64,000 nucleotides of DNA. Source: DLAJ01 sp023663615 (GTDB taxonomy: Bacteria > Bacillota > Clostridia > Lachnospirales > Lachnospiraceae). Both the position numbers and the translations under genes were made by a program. The notes beneath the pieces were generated by a model. That model saw only the letters and a program-made list of their open reading frames with translations. It searched no databases and had not been told where the DNA came from. The stretch is from NCBI GenBank assembly GCA_023663615.1, contig JAMPHA010000004.1:31350-95349 (forward strand), in the 5' to 3' direction. Every line of letters starts with the position of its first letter. Position 1 is the stretch's first letter. Positions 27,339 through 35,653 of the stretch are shown here, piece after piece.

Positions 27339-28416
27339 TTTTTTGCTTGTGATATTTGTGGTCGCGATTTCGGTCATCGGCGTGCTGGCGATCGGAAGCG
27401 CGAAGGAATCCTTACAGAGCAGGCAGATGATGGGAGTGATCATGGGATTTTTTCTCATGCTCGTGATCTCCTTGTTTGACTATGGCTTTTTTTTGAAATT
27501 TTACTGGCTGATCTATGGCTTAAATCTTGCGCTGCTGCTGCTCGTGCGGCTGATCGGCGTGGATGCCGGCGGTGCGCAGAGATGGGTCAATATTTTCGGA
27601 ATTCAGTTTCAACCGTCCGAACTTGCGAAAATTTTATTGATTTTATTTTATGCACAGTATATCATGATACATAAGGAGAAGTTGAATAAGCTGAAAACGC
27701 TTGTCACGATGATCTTGTTGTTCATTCCGCCGCTCGCGCTTGTGTATTTGCAGCCGGATATGTCTACGAGCATCGTCATTATCGTGGTGTTTGTCGTCCT
27801 GCTCTTTGTTGGGGGATTGAGCTGGAAGATCATCACGGGAGTGGCGGCGGTCGTGATCCCGACATTTGTGATCTTGTTCATGTTGATCCTTCAGCCCGAT
27901 CAAAAGATCATCCGGGATTTCCAGCAGACGAGGATCTTAGCATGGCTGTACCCGGATGAGTATGAGAATGCGGAAGGGTACCAGCAGCAGAACTCTATCA
28001 TGGCGATCGGTTCGGGACAGTTGATGGGAAAGGGATTAAACAGCAATTCCATCACATCGGTAAAGGGCGGGAACTTTATCTCGAAAACGGAGACCGACTT
28101 TATCTTCGCAGTCGTGGGGGAGGAGCTCGGATTTGTCGGGAGTACCTCGACCGTCCTTCTGCTGTTTGGGATCTCGCTGATGTGCTTTAACACGGGAAGA
28201 AAGGCGAAGGATACGGCGGGGAGCCTGATCTGTGCAGGCGTCGGGATCATCATCGGTTTTCAGAGCTTTACGAATATTTCCGTGGCGACGGGGCTGTTTC
28301 CGAATACGGGAATCCCGTTACCCTTTGTCAGCTACGGACTAACGTCGCTTCTCTGCCTATATATGGGGATAGGCTTTGTGTTGAACGTCAGGCTGCAATG
28401 CATCAAAAAATACTAA
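27307..28416 (+). CDS. rodA: RodA/FtsW-type SEDS peptidoglycan polymerase
   Basis: ATG 27307 is preferred because GGGGTGA lies 6 bases upstream and the first residues MKKKYRVRDYNFLL suit a membrane start. The 369-residue product has about ten membrane helices and the SEDS signatures GAQRWVNIFGIQFQPSELAKI, in parts, and GLFPNTGIPLPFVSYGLTS near the C-terminus. It is the glycan polymerase partner of the class B PBP encoded upstream. It overlaps minE and stands just before mgsA. Confidence 0.92.
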   Translation: MKKKYRVRDYNFLLVIFVVAISVIGVLAIGSAKESLQSRQMMGVIMGFFLMLVISLFDYGFFLKFYWLIYGLNLALLLLVRLIGVDAGGAQRWVNIFGIQFQPSELAKILLILFYAQYIMIHKEKLNKLKTLVTMILLFIPPLALVYLQPDMSTSIVIIVVFVVLLFVGGLSWKIITGVAAVVIPTFVILFMLILQPDQKIIRDFQQTRILAWLYPDEYENAEGYQQQNSIMAIGSGQLMGKGLNSNSITSVKGGNFISKTETDFIFAVVGEELGFVGSTSTVLLLFGISLMCFNTGRKAKDTAGSLICAGVGIIIGFQSFTNISVATGLFPNTGIPLPFVSYGLTSLLCLYMGIGFVLNVRLQCIKKY

Positions 28417-28439
28417 TACTAAGAGAAGGTGTGGAACAA

Positions 28440-28835
28440 ATGAATATCGGATTGATCGCACATGATGCGAAGAAAAAACTGATGCAGAATTTCTGCATTG
28501 CTTATCGGGGGATTTTAAGCAAACATGAACTGTATGCGACCGGAACAACAGGACGTCTGATCGCGGAGGTAACAAACTTAAATATTCACAAATATCTGGC
28601 GGGACATCTCGGCGGAGAGCAGCAGATCGGGGCGCAGATCGAGCATAATCAGATCGATCTGGTCATATTTTTGCGGGATCCGCTTTCTGCGAAACCGCAT
28701 GAGCCGGATGTCAACAATGTTGTAAAGCTGTGTGATACGTATAACATACCGCTTGCGACGAACCTGGCGACGGCGGAGCTGTTGATCAAGTCTTTAGACA
28801 GAGGAGACCTTGAGTGGCGTGAAATGTACAAATAA
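28440..28835 (+). CDS. mgsA: Methylglyoxal synthase
   Basis: This enzyme converts dihydroxyacetone phosphate to methylglyoxal and phosphate, a glycolytic bypass. ATG 28440 follows AGAAGGTG. The 131-residue product has IGLIAHDAKKKLM, the phosphate-binding ATGTTGRLI, GGEQQIGAQI, and LVIFLRDPLSAKPHEPDV with the catalytic aspartate region. Its stop overlaps the carboxypeptidase gene. Its place among cell-wall genes is a recurring Clostridia neighbourhood rather than a functional link that can be read here. Confidence 0.95.
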   Translation: MNIGLIAHDAKKKLMQNFCIAYRGILSKHELYATGTTGRLIAEVTNLNIHKYLAGHLGGEQQIGAQIEHNQIDLVIFLRDPLSAKPHEPDVNNVVKLCDTYNIPLATNLATAELLIKSLDRGDLEWREMYK

Positions 28836-29826
28836 AAAATCGCGCTTTGTGCGCTTTCGAAGAAAGAAGCGTATATGTTGTGCAACGGCGTTAAGTTTTC
28901 TGTTTATGCTGACGGGATGTGGGGAGCTGTCCTATGATATGGCGTATAACCCCGACTATCCGGTCAGCAGTTTTCGTGTTGTGACAAACGACCGGTATGC
29001 GGTCGGTGACTCGTTTGCTTCCGAATTGTGCGTGACGGCGGAGAATGTGACGGAAGGCGTCTCATTTGTGCTGGGGGACCTCGGTGCGGCGGGTTTGTTT
29101 GATCTTGGCAATTCCGAGGTCATCTATGCGAATAACATTCACGGAAAGCTGTATCCTGCATCTCTGACGAAGGTCATGACGGCGCTTGTCGCTCTCAAAT
29201 ACGCAAATCTGGATGATATGCTCGTTGCGTCGGAGAATGCGGTGATCGATGAATACGGGGTGCAGACGTTTGGGATCAAGGCGGGAGACCGCATGACGTT
29301 AGATCAGGCGCTGCATATCCTTTTGATCAATTCTGCGAACGATGTTGCGCTCATGGTCGCTGAACATATCGGCGGCAGCGTGGAAGGCTTCGCGCAGATG
29401 ATGAATGAGGAAGCGGCGCATCTTGGCGCGACCAATTCCCATTTTGTCAATCCGCACGGATTGAGCGATGAAAATCACTATACGACGGCATACGATATGT
29501 ATCTGATCTTTCAACAGGCGCTGCAATATGAAGAATTCCGCCAGATCATCACCATGGATTCCTACACGACTGTCTATACGAACGCGGAGGGAAATGCCTG
29601 TGAGGCGACCGTGCGTTCCACCGTACAGTATCATACGGGAAATTATCGTGCGCCGGAAAATATCACCGTGATCGGCGGCAAGACGGGAACGACAAACGCT
29701 GCAGGAAACTGTCTGATCCTTTTACTCAAGGATACTTCCGGCAATCAATACATATCTGTGATCATGAGGGCAAGGGAGCGCGGTGTCCTCTATGAAAAAA
29801 TGAACGCGCTGCTGCGGGAGATCTGA
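28819..29826 (+). CDS. D-alanyl-D-alanine carboxypeptidase lipoprotein (DacA family)
   Basis: Trims the terminal D-Ala of stem peptides. SxxK is in PASLTKVMTAL (about residue 114), SxN in INSANDVALM, and KTGTT near the C-terminus. The N-terminus is basic with a hydrophobic core ending LFMLTGC, a lipobox, so it is probably a lipoprotein. GTG 28819 is chosen, 12 bases after AGGAG; TTG 28810 and GTG 28849 are alternatives. The basic n-region is encoded across a degenerate copy of the two-hairpin element. At 335 residues it lacks the long beta-rich C-terminal domain of typical DacA. Confidence 0.88.
   Translation: MKCTNKKSRFVRFRRKKRICCATALSFLFMLTGCGELSYDMAYNPDYPVSSFRVVTNDRYAVGDSFASELCVTAENVTEGVSFVLGDLGAAGLFDLGNSEVIYANNIHGKLYPASLTKVMTALVALKYANLDDMLVASENAVIDEYGVQTFGIKAGDRMTLDQALHILLINSANDVALMVAEHIGGSVEGFAQMMNEEAAHLGATNSHFVNPHGLSDENHYTTAYDMYLIFQQALQYEEFRQIITMDSYTTVYTNAEGNACEATVRSTVQYHTGNYRAPENITVIGGKTGTTNAAGNCLILLLKDTSGNQYISVIMRARERGVLYEKMNALLREI
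28837..28864 (+). repeat. Two-hairpin element, degenerate copy 3 (after mgsA stop, inside the carboxypeptidase start)
   Basis: AAATCGCGC (28837-28845), a TTT loop and GTGCGCTTT (28849-28857) form stem A with one mismatch and one wobble. A C and GAAGAA (28859-28864) follow exactly as in the intact copies, after which stem B is lost. It starts directly after the mgsA stop codon. Confidence 0.55.
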
Positions 29827-29849
29827 GCAGGGATAAGGAACGTGTGGGT

Positions 29850-31232
29850 ATGACAAAATCCGGAAAAATAGTCAAATACAGAAGACCGGCGAACCTGAAT
29901 ATCGGGATGATCATATTCGGATTCATCTTCCTTTATATCATTATCTGCGTGGTCACCTATTTTAGGACCGATCATATCGCGGGATATGAGGTGACGAACG
30001 GCTCCCTCTCTACGAGCAATATTTATACGGGGATTGCCGTCAGGGAGGAAAAGGTTGTCTACTCCGCAGGGGACGGGTATGTGAACTTCTTTGCGGGAGA
30101 GGGAGAGAAGATCGGCGCCAATCAGCTTGTCTATACGATCGACGGAAGCGGACGGCTTGCAGAACTGATGTCCACCGAAAGAGAGGAAAATACGCTGAGT
30201 GATGCAGAGCTTTTACAGCTTCGTCAGGAATGTATCTCGTTTTCCGGCAGCTTTCACGACCAGTCATTTTATTCCGTCTACGATTTTAAGCATACGATGA
30301 ACGGTGCCGTACTGCGGCTTGCAACGGCGAATACGTTAGAAAATATCAGCAGTATCAACGACGCCGGGATCGCGGGTTCCGTACATCTTTATTATGCGGC
30401 GGAGCCGGGAGCGGTCATTTACTCCGTGGACGGCTATGAGAATCTGACGCCGAATGATATTTCCAAGGAACTGTTTGATCAGACGCAGTACGAAAAGAAA
30501 AGTCTGTCCAATAATGAACTGCTCGCACAGGGAGATGTGGCGTATAAGCTGTGCACATCCGAGAACTGGTCCATCGTGATCCCGCTTGATGAGGAGCAGG
30601 AGCGGGCGCTTGACGGAGAGAGTTATGTGAAAGTAAAGTTCCTGAAGGATCAGACACAGTCGTGGGCAAACCTTGAGATATTGCATTTACCGGACGGTGT
30701 GTACGGCGTGCTCGGATTTCACACATCCATGCTCACCTATTGCATGGAACGTTTTATTGAGATCGAGCTGATCGTTGAGGAGGAAAAAGGATTAAAGATC
30801 CCGGTATCTTCCATTGTGGAAAAAGAGTTTTTCCTGATCCCGTCCGATTATGTTTATGCGTCAGACGGCGGCAGGACACGTTATGTCTCCAGACAGGTTT
30901 ATAACGATCAGAACGGTTTGAGCTGGGAGAGTGTGAACGTTACCGTCTACAGCGAGAGCGACGGCAACATGTATGTCGGCGAGGAGCTCTTAAGCGGCGG
31001 GGACGTGCTGCAAAAGGCGGATTCCGAGGAGACCTTCACGGTCGGCACCCGCGCGACGCTGATCGGCGTATACAATATCAACAAAGGTTATGCCGATTTC
31101 CGGCAGATCAGTATTCTCTATCAAAACGAGGATTATGCCATCGTAAAATCCAATACGACATACGGTCTGTGTGTATATGACCATATTGTATTAGACGCGT
31201 CAACGGTGTTTGAAGATGACTTTACACATTAA
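29850..31232 (+). CDS. HlyD-like membrane-fusion/adaptor protein
   Basis: ATG 29850 lies about 9 bases after AAGGAA; GTG 29844 is an alternative. The 460-residue product has one N-terminal membrane helix (about residues 18-40). An extracytoplasmic region follows with a barrel-sandwich-like start (GIAVREEKVVYSAGDGYVNFFAGEGEKI, in parts), a helical middle and further beta segments. This fits the Firmicute HlyD/membrane-fusion family. No transporter gene is adjacent; sepF follows, and this protein-sepF order occurs in related genomes. Its partner is unknown. Confidence 0.7.
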   Translation: MTKSGKIVKYRRPANLNIGMIIFGFIFLYIIICVVTYFRTDHIAGYEVTNGSLSTSNIYTGIAVREEKVVYSAGDGYVNFFAGEGEKIGANQLVYTIDGSGRLAELMSTEREENTLSDAELLQLRQECISFSGSFHDQSFYSVYDFKHTMNGAVLRLATANTLENISSINDAGIAGSVHLYYAAEPGAVIYSVDGYENLTPNDISKELFDQTQYEKKSLSNNELLAQGDVAYKLCTSENWSIVIPLDEEQERALDGESYVKVKFLKDQTQSWANLEILHLPDGVYGVLGFHTSMLTYCMERFIEIELIVEEEKGLKIPVSSIVEKEFFLIPSDYVYASDGGRTRYVSRQVYNDQNGLSWESVNVTVYSESDGNMYVGEELLSGGDVLQKADSEETFTVGTRATLIGVYNINKGYADFRQISILYQNEDYAIVKSNTTYGLCVYDHIVLDASTVFEDDFTH

Positions 31233-31249
31233 ATATTTTTATTTTGTGT

Positions 31250-31278
31250 TGACATAGAAGCAAAAAACAATGATAATA
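31250..31278 (+). promoter_or_regulatory. Putative sigma-A promoter for sepF
   Basis: TTGACA (31250-31255), 17-base spacer, GATAAT (31273-31278). It lies in the gap after the HlyD-like gene, about 65 bases before the sepF start. Confidence 0.65.
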
Positions 31279-31343
31279 AAGTTGTATAAGGAAAGTGAAA
31301 ACAGGTAGCCGATAGCTATGGAAAGGCATAGGTAAGTAATAGT

Positions 31344-31856
31344 ATGGGTGTTATGGACAAGTTTATCAACGCGATGAAGCTGAATCCTGAGGATGAGGAC
31401 GATTACTACGATGATTACGAGAGTGACGAACCTGTGGATGAGAAGCCGCAAAGAAACAGCTATCGGGAACGTGAGCGGGAATACGACGACAGCGATTATG
31501 AGGATAAGACGCCGAAGAAGCCTGTATCAAAGGTAACGCCGATGAAGCCGGCAAGACGCTCTGCCGGAAACGGTATGGAGGTCTGTGTGATCAAGCCGAC
31601 GTCCGTGGAAGAGGCGAGAGAGATCACCGATACCCTGTTATCCAACAGGACCGTTGTGTTGAATTTAGAAGGGCTGGACGTTGATATTGCGCAGCGTATC
31701 ATAGATTTCACATCCGGATCGACGTATGCGATCAAGGGGAATCTCCAGAAAATATCGCATTATATTTTTATTATCACGCCTGCGAGTGTGGATATTTCCG
31801 GTGATTTTCAGGAGATCCTGAGCGGCTCTTTTGACGTGCCGATCAGGAACAAGTGA
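31344..31856 (+). CDS. sepF: Cell division protein SepF
   Basis: SepF binds membrane and FtsZ to help assemble the division ring. The 170-residue product starts MGVMDKFINAMKL, the membrane-binding amphipathic helix. An acidic, tyrosine-rich linker (about 16-75) follows, then the SepF core from VCVIKPTSVEEAREI to GDFQEILSG, with VLNLEGLDVDIAQRIIDFTSG. It has its own promoter. The yggS, ylmH and divIVA genes that often accompany sepF are not next to it here. Confidence 0.93.
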   Translation: MGVMDKFINAMKLNPEDEDDYYDDYESDEPVDEKPQRNSYREREREYDDSDYEDKTPKKPVSKVTPMKPARRSAGNGMEVCVIKPTSVEEAREITDTLLSNRTVVLNLEGLDVDIAQRIIDFTSGSTYAIKGNLQKISHYIFIITPASVDISGDFQEILSGSFDVPIRNK

Positions 31857-31899
31857 CGCTTGGAAAGGGCATGACGGCAATAACCGAACGCAAACAATG

Positions 31900-31921
31900 G
31901 AATTCACGCTTTGCGGAATTC
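31900..31921 (+). repeat. Bulged hairpin downstream of sepF
   Basis: GAATTC (31900-31905), a single bulged A, CGC, a TTT loop, GCG and GAATTC (31916-31921). The CGC-TTT-GCG tip matches the tip of stem B in the element at 55822. The rest of the sequence differs, so kinship is uncertain. Confidence 0.4.
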
Positions 31922-31940
31922 TATTGTCATGAAGAAAGAG

Positions 31941-31979
31941 AACTTCCCGCAAACGTTCATCGGAAGCGGGAAGTTTTTT
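31941..31979 (+). terminator. Rho-independent terminator after sepF
   Basis: AACTTCCCGC (31941-31950) pairs with GCGGGAAGTT (31966-31975), and the U tract runs to 31979. It ends the sepF transcript. The remaining 127 bases before aroB hold no promoter I can support. Confidence 0.85.
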
Positions 31980-32106
31980 GAATCACGGAAAAACAAACAG
32001 ATACTAAAAATATCTAAAACAGACAGAGGCACATACAAATACTATCTGACGGAGATTTTTGCGGCGGCAGGACTGCGGCAAAGGATCGGAAGGGACAATT
32101 TACGAT

Positions 32107-33216
32107 ATGGAAGAACGCATGACGATCATGATGAATAAAAAGCCGGCATATGACATTGTATATGGAACGGATTTTAACGCATTGCCCCAAGAGCTTACGG
32201 GAATGGACGCTGCTGCGCGCAGGCTCTGCATCATTACGGATTCCCATGTAAAGGGGCTCTATGCGGATGAATTGGAAAACCTGCTGCGCCCGTATGCCAG
32301 ACAGGTGGATGTGTTTGCGTTTCCGGCGGGGGAGGCTTCCAAGACGCTTGATACGGTGCGGGAAATCTATACCTTTCTGATCGAACGTCAATATGACAGA
32401 AAGGACATGCTCATTGCGCTTGGCGGCGGTGTTGTCGGCGATGTTACCGGCTATGCGGCGGCGACGTATCTGCGCGGCATTGACTTTATCCAGGTACCGA
32501 CCACGCTGATCGCGCAGTCGGACAGCTCCATCGGCGGAAAGACAGGCGTGGATTTCGACGGATATAAGAATATGGTCGGCGCTTTTTACATGCCCCGCCT
32601 GGTTTATATGAATATCGCCGCCCTAAAGACCTTAGACGACAGGCAGTTTTGTTCGGGATTTGCCGAGGTCATGAAGCACGGTCTGATCAAAGACGCGCTG
32701 TTTTATGAGTGGCTGCTTGAAAATATGTACGAGATTCACGACCGGGACACGGAAGTGCTTAGAGAAATGGTCATGCGAAGCTGCATGGTGAAAAAACTGG
32801 TAGTGGAAAAGGATCCGACCGAAAAAGGAGACCGTGCACTCTTAAATTTCGGACATACGATCGGTCATGCGATCGAGAAATATAAGAATTTTGAACTGAC
32901 GCACGGGGAATGCATTTCTCTGGGCTTTGTCGCGGCGGCGTTTATCTCATGGAAGCGGGAGCTGTTATCCATGGAGGAATACTATGAGATCCGGGATATG
33001 CTCGTTCCGTTCAATCTGCCGATCAGCATCGATCATATTGAACCGGAGAAGATCGTCGCGCTCACAAAGTCCGATAAGAAGATGGAACACGGCAAGATCC
33101 GGTTTGTTCTTTTGAAAAAGATCGGGAAAGCCCTGATCGACACGAGTGTCACAGAACAGGAATTGCTGGACGCAGTCGGTGAAATTTATTTTGATGAAGA
33201 GGATGAACGTGCATGA
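32107..33216 (+). CDS. aroB: 3-dehydroquinate synthase
   Basis: Second step of the shikimate pathway: DAHP to dehydroquinate, with NAD and a divalent metal. The 369-residue product has YDIVYGTDFN, the NAD-binding GGGVVGDVTGYAAATYLRG, QVPTTLIAQSDSSIGGKTGVDF and the metal-ligand histidines in LLNFGHTIGHAIEKY. The start is ambiguous: ATG 32107 follows GGAAGGGA at a long spacing, and ATG 32119 is also possible. The stop overlaps lspA. No other shikimate genes are in the window. Confidence 0.94.
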   Translation: MEERMTIMMNKKPAYDIVYGTDFNALPQELTGMDAAARRLCIITDSHVKGLYADELENLLRPYARQVDVFAFPAGEASKTLDTVREIYTFLIERQYDRKDMLIALGGGVVGDVTGYAAATYLRGIDFIQVPTTLIAQSDSSIGGKTGVDFDGYKNMVGAFYMPRLVYMNIAALKTLDDRQFCSGFAEVMKHGLIKDALFYEWLLENMYEIHDRDTEVLREMVMRSCMVKKLVVEKDPTEKGDRALLNFGHTIGHAIEKYKNFELTHGECISLGFVAAAFISWKRELLSMEEYYEIRDMLVPFNLPISIDHIEPEKIVALTKSDKKMEHGKIRFVLLKKIGKALIDTSVTEQELLDAVGEIYFDEEDERA

Positions 33217-33773
33217 GCGGACGGAAAATCAGGCGGTTAGTATTTGATCTCTTTTTATTTATCCTGCTGGTATTTGCAGATCAGTGGACCAAATATCTTG
33301 CGGTGCTGCACTTAAAGGACCGGGCGCCCGTACCGATCGTGGAAGGCGTGTTTGAGCTGCACTATCTGGAGAACCGCGGAGCGGCGTTCGGTATGCTGCA
33401 GAATCAAAAAGTATTTTTTATCTTTATCGCAGTCGTGATTCTTGCCGCGATCTGTTATGTGTTGTTCCGTATGCCGGATAAAAAGCGCTACCGCAGCATG
33501 AACTTCTTCTGCGTGCTGATCGCGTCGGGGGCAGTCGGCAATATGATAGACCGGTTTCGATATGATTATGTCGTGGATTTCCTGTATTTTGTGCTGATCC
33601 GCTTCCCGATCTTTAACGTGGCGGATATTTATGTGACCTGCGCCACGATCCTGCTCGCGATCTTTCTTTTGTTTGTATACAAGGATGAAGAGCTTCGGTT
33701 CCTGAGCGTTCGCCCAAAGAAGTACCGCGAGGTAAAGGAGGAGCCGGTAAAGAAAGAGGAGCAGTCCAAATAA
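33213..33773 (+). CDS. lspA: Lipoprotein signal peptidase
   Basis: Signal peptidase II removes lipoprotein signal peptides, such as those of the two lipoproteins in this window. The 186-residue product has four membrane helices and the family motifs DQWTKYLAV, ENRGAAFGMLQ, GAVGNMIDRFRYDYVVDF (first catalytic Asp) and FNVADIYVT (second Asp). A charged C-terminal tail is somewhat longer than usual. ATGA overlap with aroB; rluD follows after a 143-base gap. Confidence 0.94.
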   Translation: MSGRKIRRLVFDLFLFILLVFADQWTKYLAVLHLKDRAPVPIVEGVFELHYLENRGAAFGMLQNQKVFFIFIAVVILAAICYVLFRMPDKKRYRSMNFFCVLIASGAVGNMIDRFRYDYVVDFLYFVLIRFPIFNVADIYVTCATILLAIFLLFVYKDEELRFLSVRPKKYREVKEEPVKKEEQSK

Positions 33774-33792
33774 CCGGGCGGAAGGGAACGCC

Positions 33793-33841
33793 GGGGCGGT
33801 CGCGCGGGATAACCGGAACCGTCGGAGCGGTCGCGCAGGAT
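33793..33841 (+). repeat. Short recurring motif GGRGCGGTCGCGCRGGAT, two copies
   Basis: GGGGCGGTCGCGCGGGAT (33793-33810) and GGAGCGGTCGCGCAGGAT (33824-33841) lie in the lspA-rluD gap. A third relative, GGAGCGGTCACGCACGGAT, lies at 43737-43755 before the GGDEF/EAL gene. The role is unknown. Confidence 0.55.
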
Positions 33842-33916
33842 GGACGGCGGACGGATCGCAGCGTCTTTGCCTTGTGCGCACAGTGCGTTCCGGATAAAGG
33901 AGAAGATCAGATCGGT

Positions 33917-34825
33917 ATGAAGGAATATCGTTTTCAGGTATCCGGAGAACTTTCGGGAGAACGGGTGGACAAAGCGTTGACTGTTTTGGTCGATTTTCTT
34001 TCGCGTTCTTATATTCAGAAGCAGATCAAGGCAGGAGGCGTGATGATCGGGGATATGCCCGCGAAGGCGGGGACGCGTGTGGCGGAGGGGGATGAAATTT
34101 CCATCTGCGTGCCCGATTCCGTGCAGCCGGATATAAAACCGGAACCGATCCCGCTTGATATTTTATACGAGGATGATGATGTGCTGGTGGTGAATAAACC
34201 GAAGGGAATGGTCGTTCATCCGGCGGCAGGGCATTATGACGGCACGCTTGTCAATGCCGTCATGTATCATTGCGGGGATTCTCTGTCGGGAATCAACGGC
34301 GTTCTGCGCCCCGGCATTGTGCACCGTATTGATAAGGACACGACCGGTTCCGTCATCATCTGCAAAAATGACGCGGCGCATCTTTCCCTTGCGCAGCAGC
34401 TGAAAGAACACAGCGTGACAAGGGCGTATCACGCGATCTGCTGTGGAAATGTGGAACAGGATACAGGGGTGATCGACACCCTGATCGGGCGGGATGATAG
34501 GGATCGCAGGAAGATGACGGTACATACGGCAAACGGAAAGCGCGCCGTGACGCATTATCGTGTTTTGCAGCGCTTTCACGGCTATACTTATTTGGAATGC
34601 CGCTTAGAGACGGGAAGGACGCATCAGATCCGCGTGCACATGGCGAGTATCGGTCATCCGCTTTTGGGGGACGAGGTGTACGGCGTAAGAAAATGCCCGT
34701 TTCATTTGCAGGGGCAGACACTGCACGCGAAGCTGCTCGGTTTTACGCATCCGAGGAGCGGAGAATATATTGAGACGGATGCGCCTCTGCCGGAATATTT
34801 CAGGCATCTGTTGAACGTGTTATGA
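33917..34825 (+). CDS. rluD: RluD-family 23S rRNA pseudouridine synthase
   Basis: ATG 33917 begins MKEYRFQVSGELSGERVDKAL, the normal family start. The AAGGAG upstream is rather distant, and the frame extends to 33872. The 302-residue product has an N-terminal S4 RNA-binding domain (about 14-75) and the RluA-type catalytic domain with HRIDKDTTGSVII near residues 136-148, where the Asp after the Arg-Ile is catalytic. RTHQIRVHM is present. The lspA-rluD order is standard in Firmicutes. The exact target uridines are inferred from homology class only. Confidence 0.88.
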   Translation: MKEYRFQVSGELSGERVDKALTVLVDFLSRSYIQKQIKAGGVMIGDMPAKAGTRVAEGDEISICVPDSVQPDIKPEPIPLDILYEDDDVLVVNKPKGMVVHPAAGHYDGTLVNAVMYHCGDSLSGINGVLRPGIVHRIDKDTTGSVIICKNDAAHLSLAQQLKEHSVTRAYHAICCGNVEQDTGVIDTLIGRDDRDRRKMTVHTANGKRAVTHYRVLQRFHGYTYLECRLETGRTHQIRVHMASIGHPLLGDEVYGVRKCPFHLQGQTLHAKLLGFTHPRSGEYIETDAPLPEYFRHLLNVL

Positions 34826-34928
34826 ATCCGGATCCATGTGGAACCGGGGTATACCGTGAGAATCCGTCCGTCGCGTATGCCGGGAGAGCGGGTTTACGGC
34901 GGTAATTTTTGTAAGATCAGTATTTCGG

Positions 34929-34957
34929 TTGAAAGAATGCAGAATATCGTATATACT
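34929..34957 (+). promoter_or_regulatory. Putative sigma-A promoter for the cytidylate-kinase-like gene
   Basis: TTGAAA (34929-34934), 17-base spacer, TATACT (34952-34957). It lies 36 bases before the start codon. The GGGGTG ribosome-binding site follows. Confidence 0.75.
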
Positions 34958-34992
34958 AAAGGTACAGTAAAAAAAGAAATGGGGTGTGGATT

Positions 34993-35622
34993 ATGGAGAC
35001 AATTGTTACAATCGGACGGCAGTATGGTTCCTGCGGTCATGAGATCGGCAGGGAACTGGCGGAGCATTACGGGATCGCATATTATGACAAGGAACTGTTG
35101 ACGCGGGCGGCAAAGGAAAGCGGATTTTGCGAAGAAATGATCAAGAGCAACGACGAGCGCCCGACGAATTCGTTCCTGTACAATCTGGTAATGGATACCT
35201 ATTCATTCGGCTATAACGCATCTTCTTTCGTGGATATGCCGATCAGCCAGAAGGTGTTCCTCGCGCAGTTTGATACGATCAAGAAGATTGCGGACGAGGG
35301 ACCGTGCGTGATCGTCGGAAGGTGCGCGGATTATGCGCTCGCCGATTATCCCAACTGCGTGCATGTCTTTATCAGTGCGGATGAGGACTTTAAGCTGAAA
35401 AATATCATGGAGAGCCATCAGCTTACGGCGGCGAAGGCAAAAGACATGATGGTCAAAAAGGATAAACAGCGTCAGAGTTACTATAATTATTATTCCTCCA
35501 AAAAATGGGGAAGGGCGGACAGCTATGACTTAACGTTAAACAGTGCGAAGCTCGGCATCAAGGGCTCTGTGGAACTGCTGATCCGATACATCGAGGAATT
35601 TGAAGGGTTACGCAAACAATAG
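34993..35622 (+). CDS. Cytidylate kinase-like family protein
   Basis: ATG 34993 follows GGGGTG by 6 bases. The 209-residue product has a modified P-loop, TIGRQYGSCGHEIGREL at residues 5-21, IVGRCADYAL, and a C-terminal KLGIKGSVELLIRYIEEF helix. This matches the cytidylate-kinase-like family common in Clostridia and distinct from true Cmk. The P-loop has a Cys where the canonical motif has Gly or Ser. Nucleotide-monophosphate kinase activity is plausible but unproven. It is probably co-transcribed with the lysozyme gene 31 bases downstream. Confidence 0.82.
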   Translation: METIVTIGRQYGSCGHEIGRELAEHYGIAYYDKELLTRAAKESGFCEEMIKSNDERPTNSFLYNLVMDTYSFGYNASSFVDMPISQKVFLAQFDTIKKIADEGPCVIVGRCADYALADYPNCVHVFISADEDFKLKNIMESHQLTAAKAKDMMVKKDKQRQSYYNYYSSKKWGRADSYDLTLNSAKLGIKGSVELLIRYIEEFEGLRKQ

Positions 35623-35653
35623 CAGAACAGGGAATGGAGAGTGTACATAAGGA

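Noticed and set aside
31911..32138. 75-codon frame across the sepF terminator
   Set aside because: It runs through a clear terminator hairpin and into aroB in another frame.
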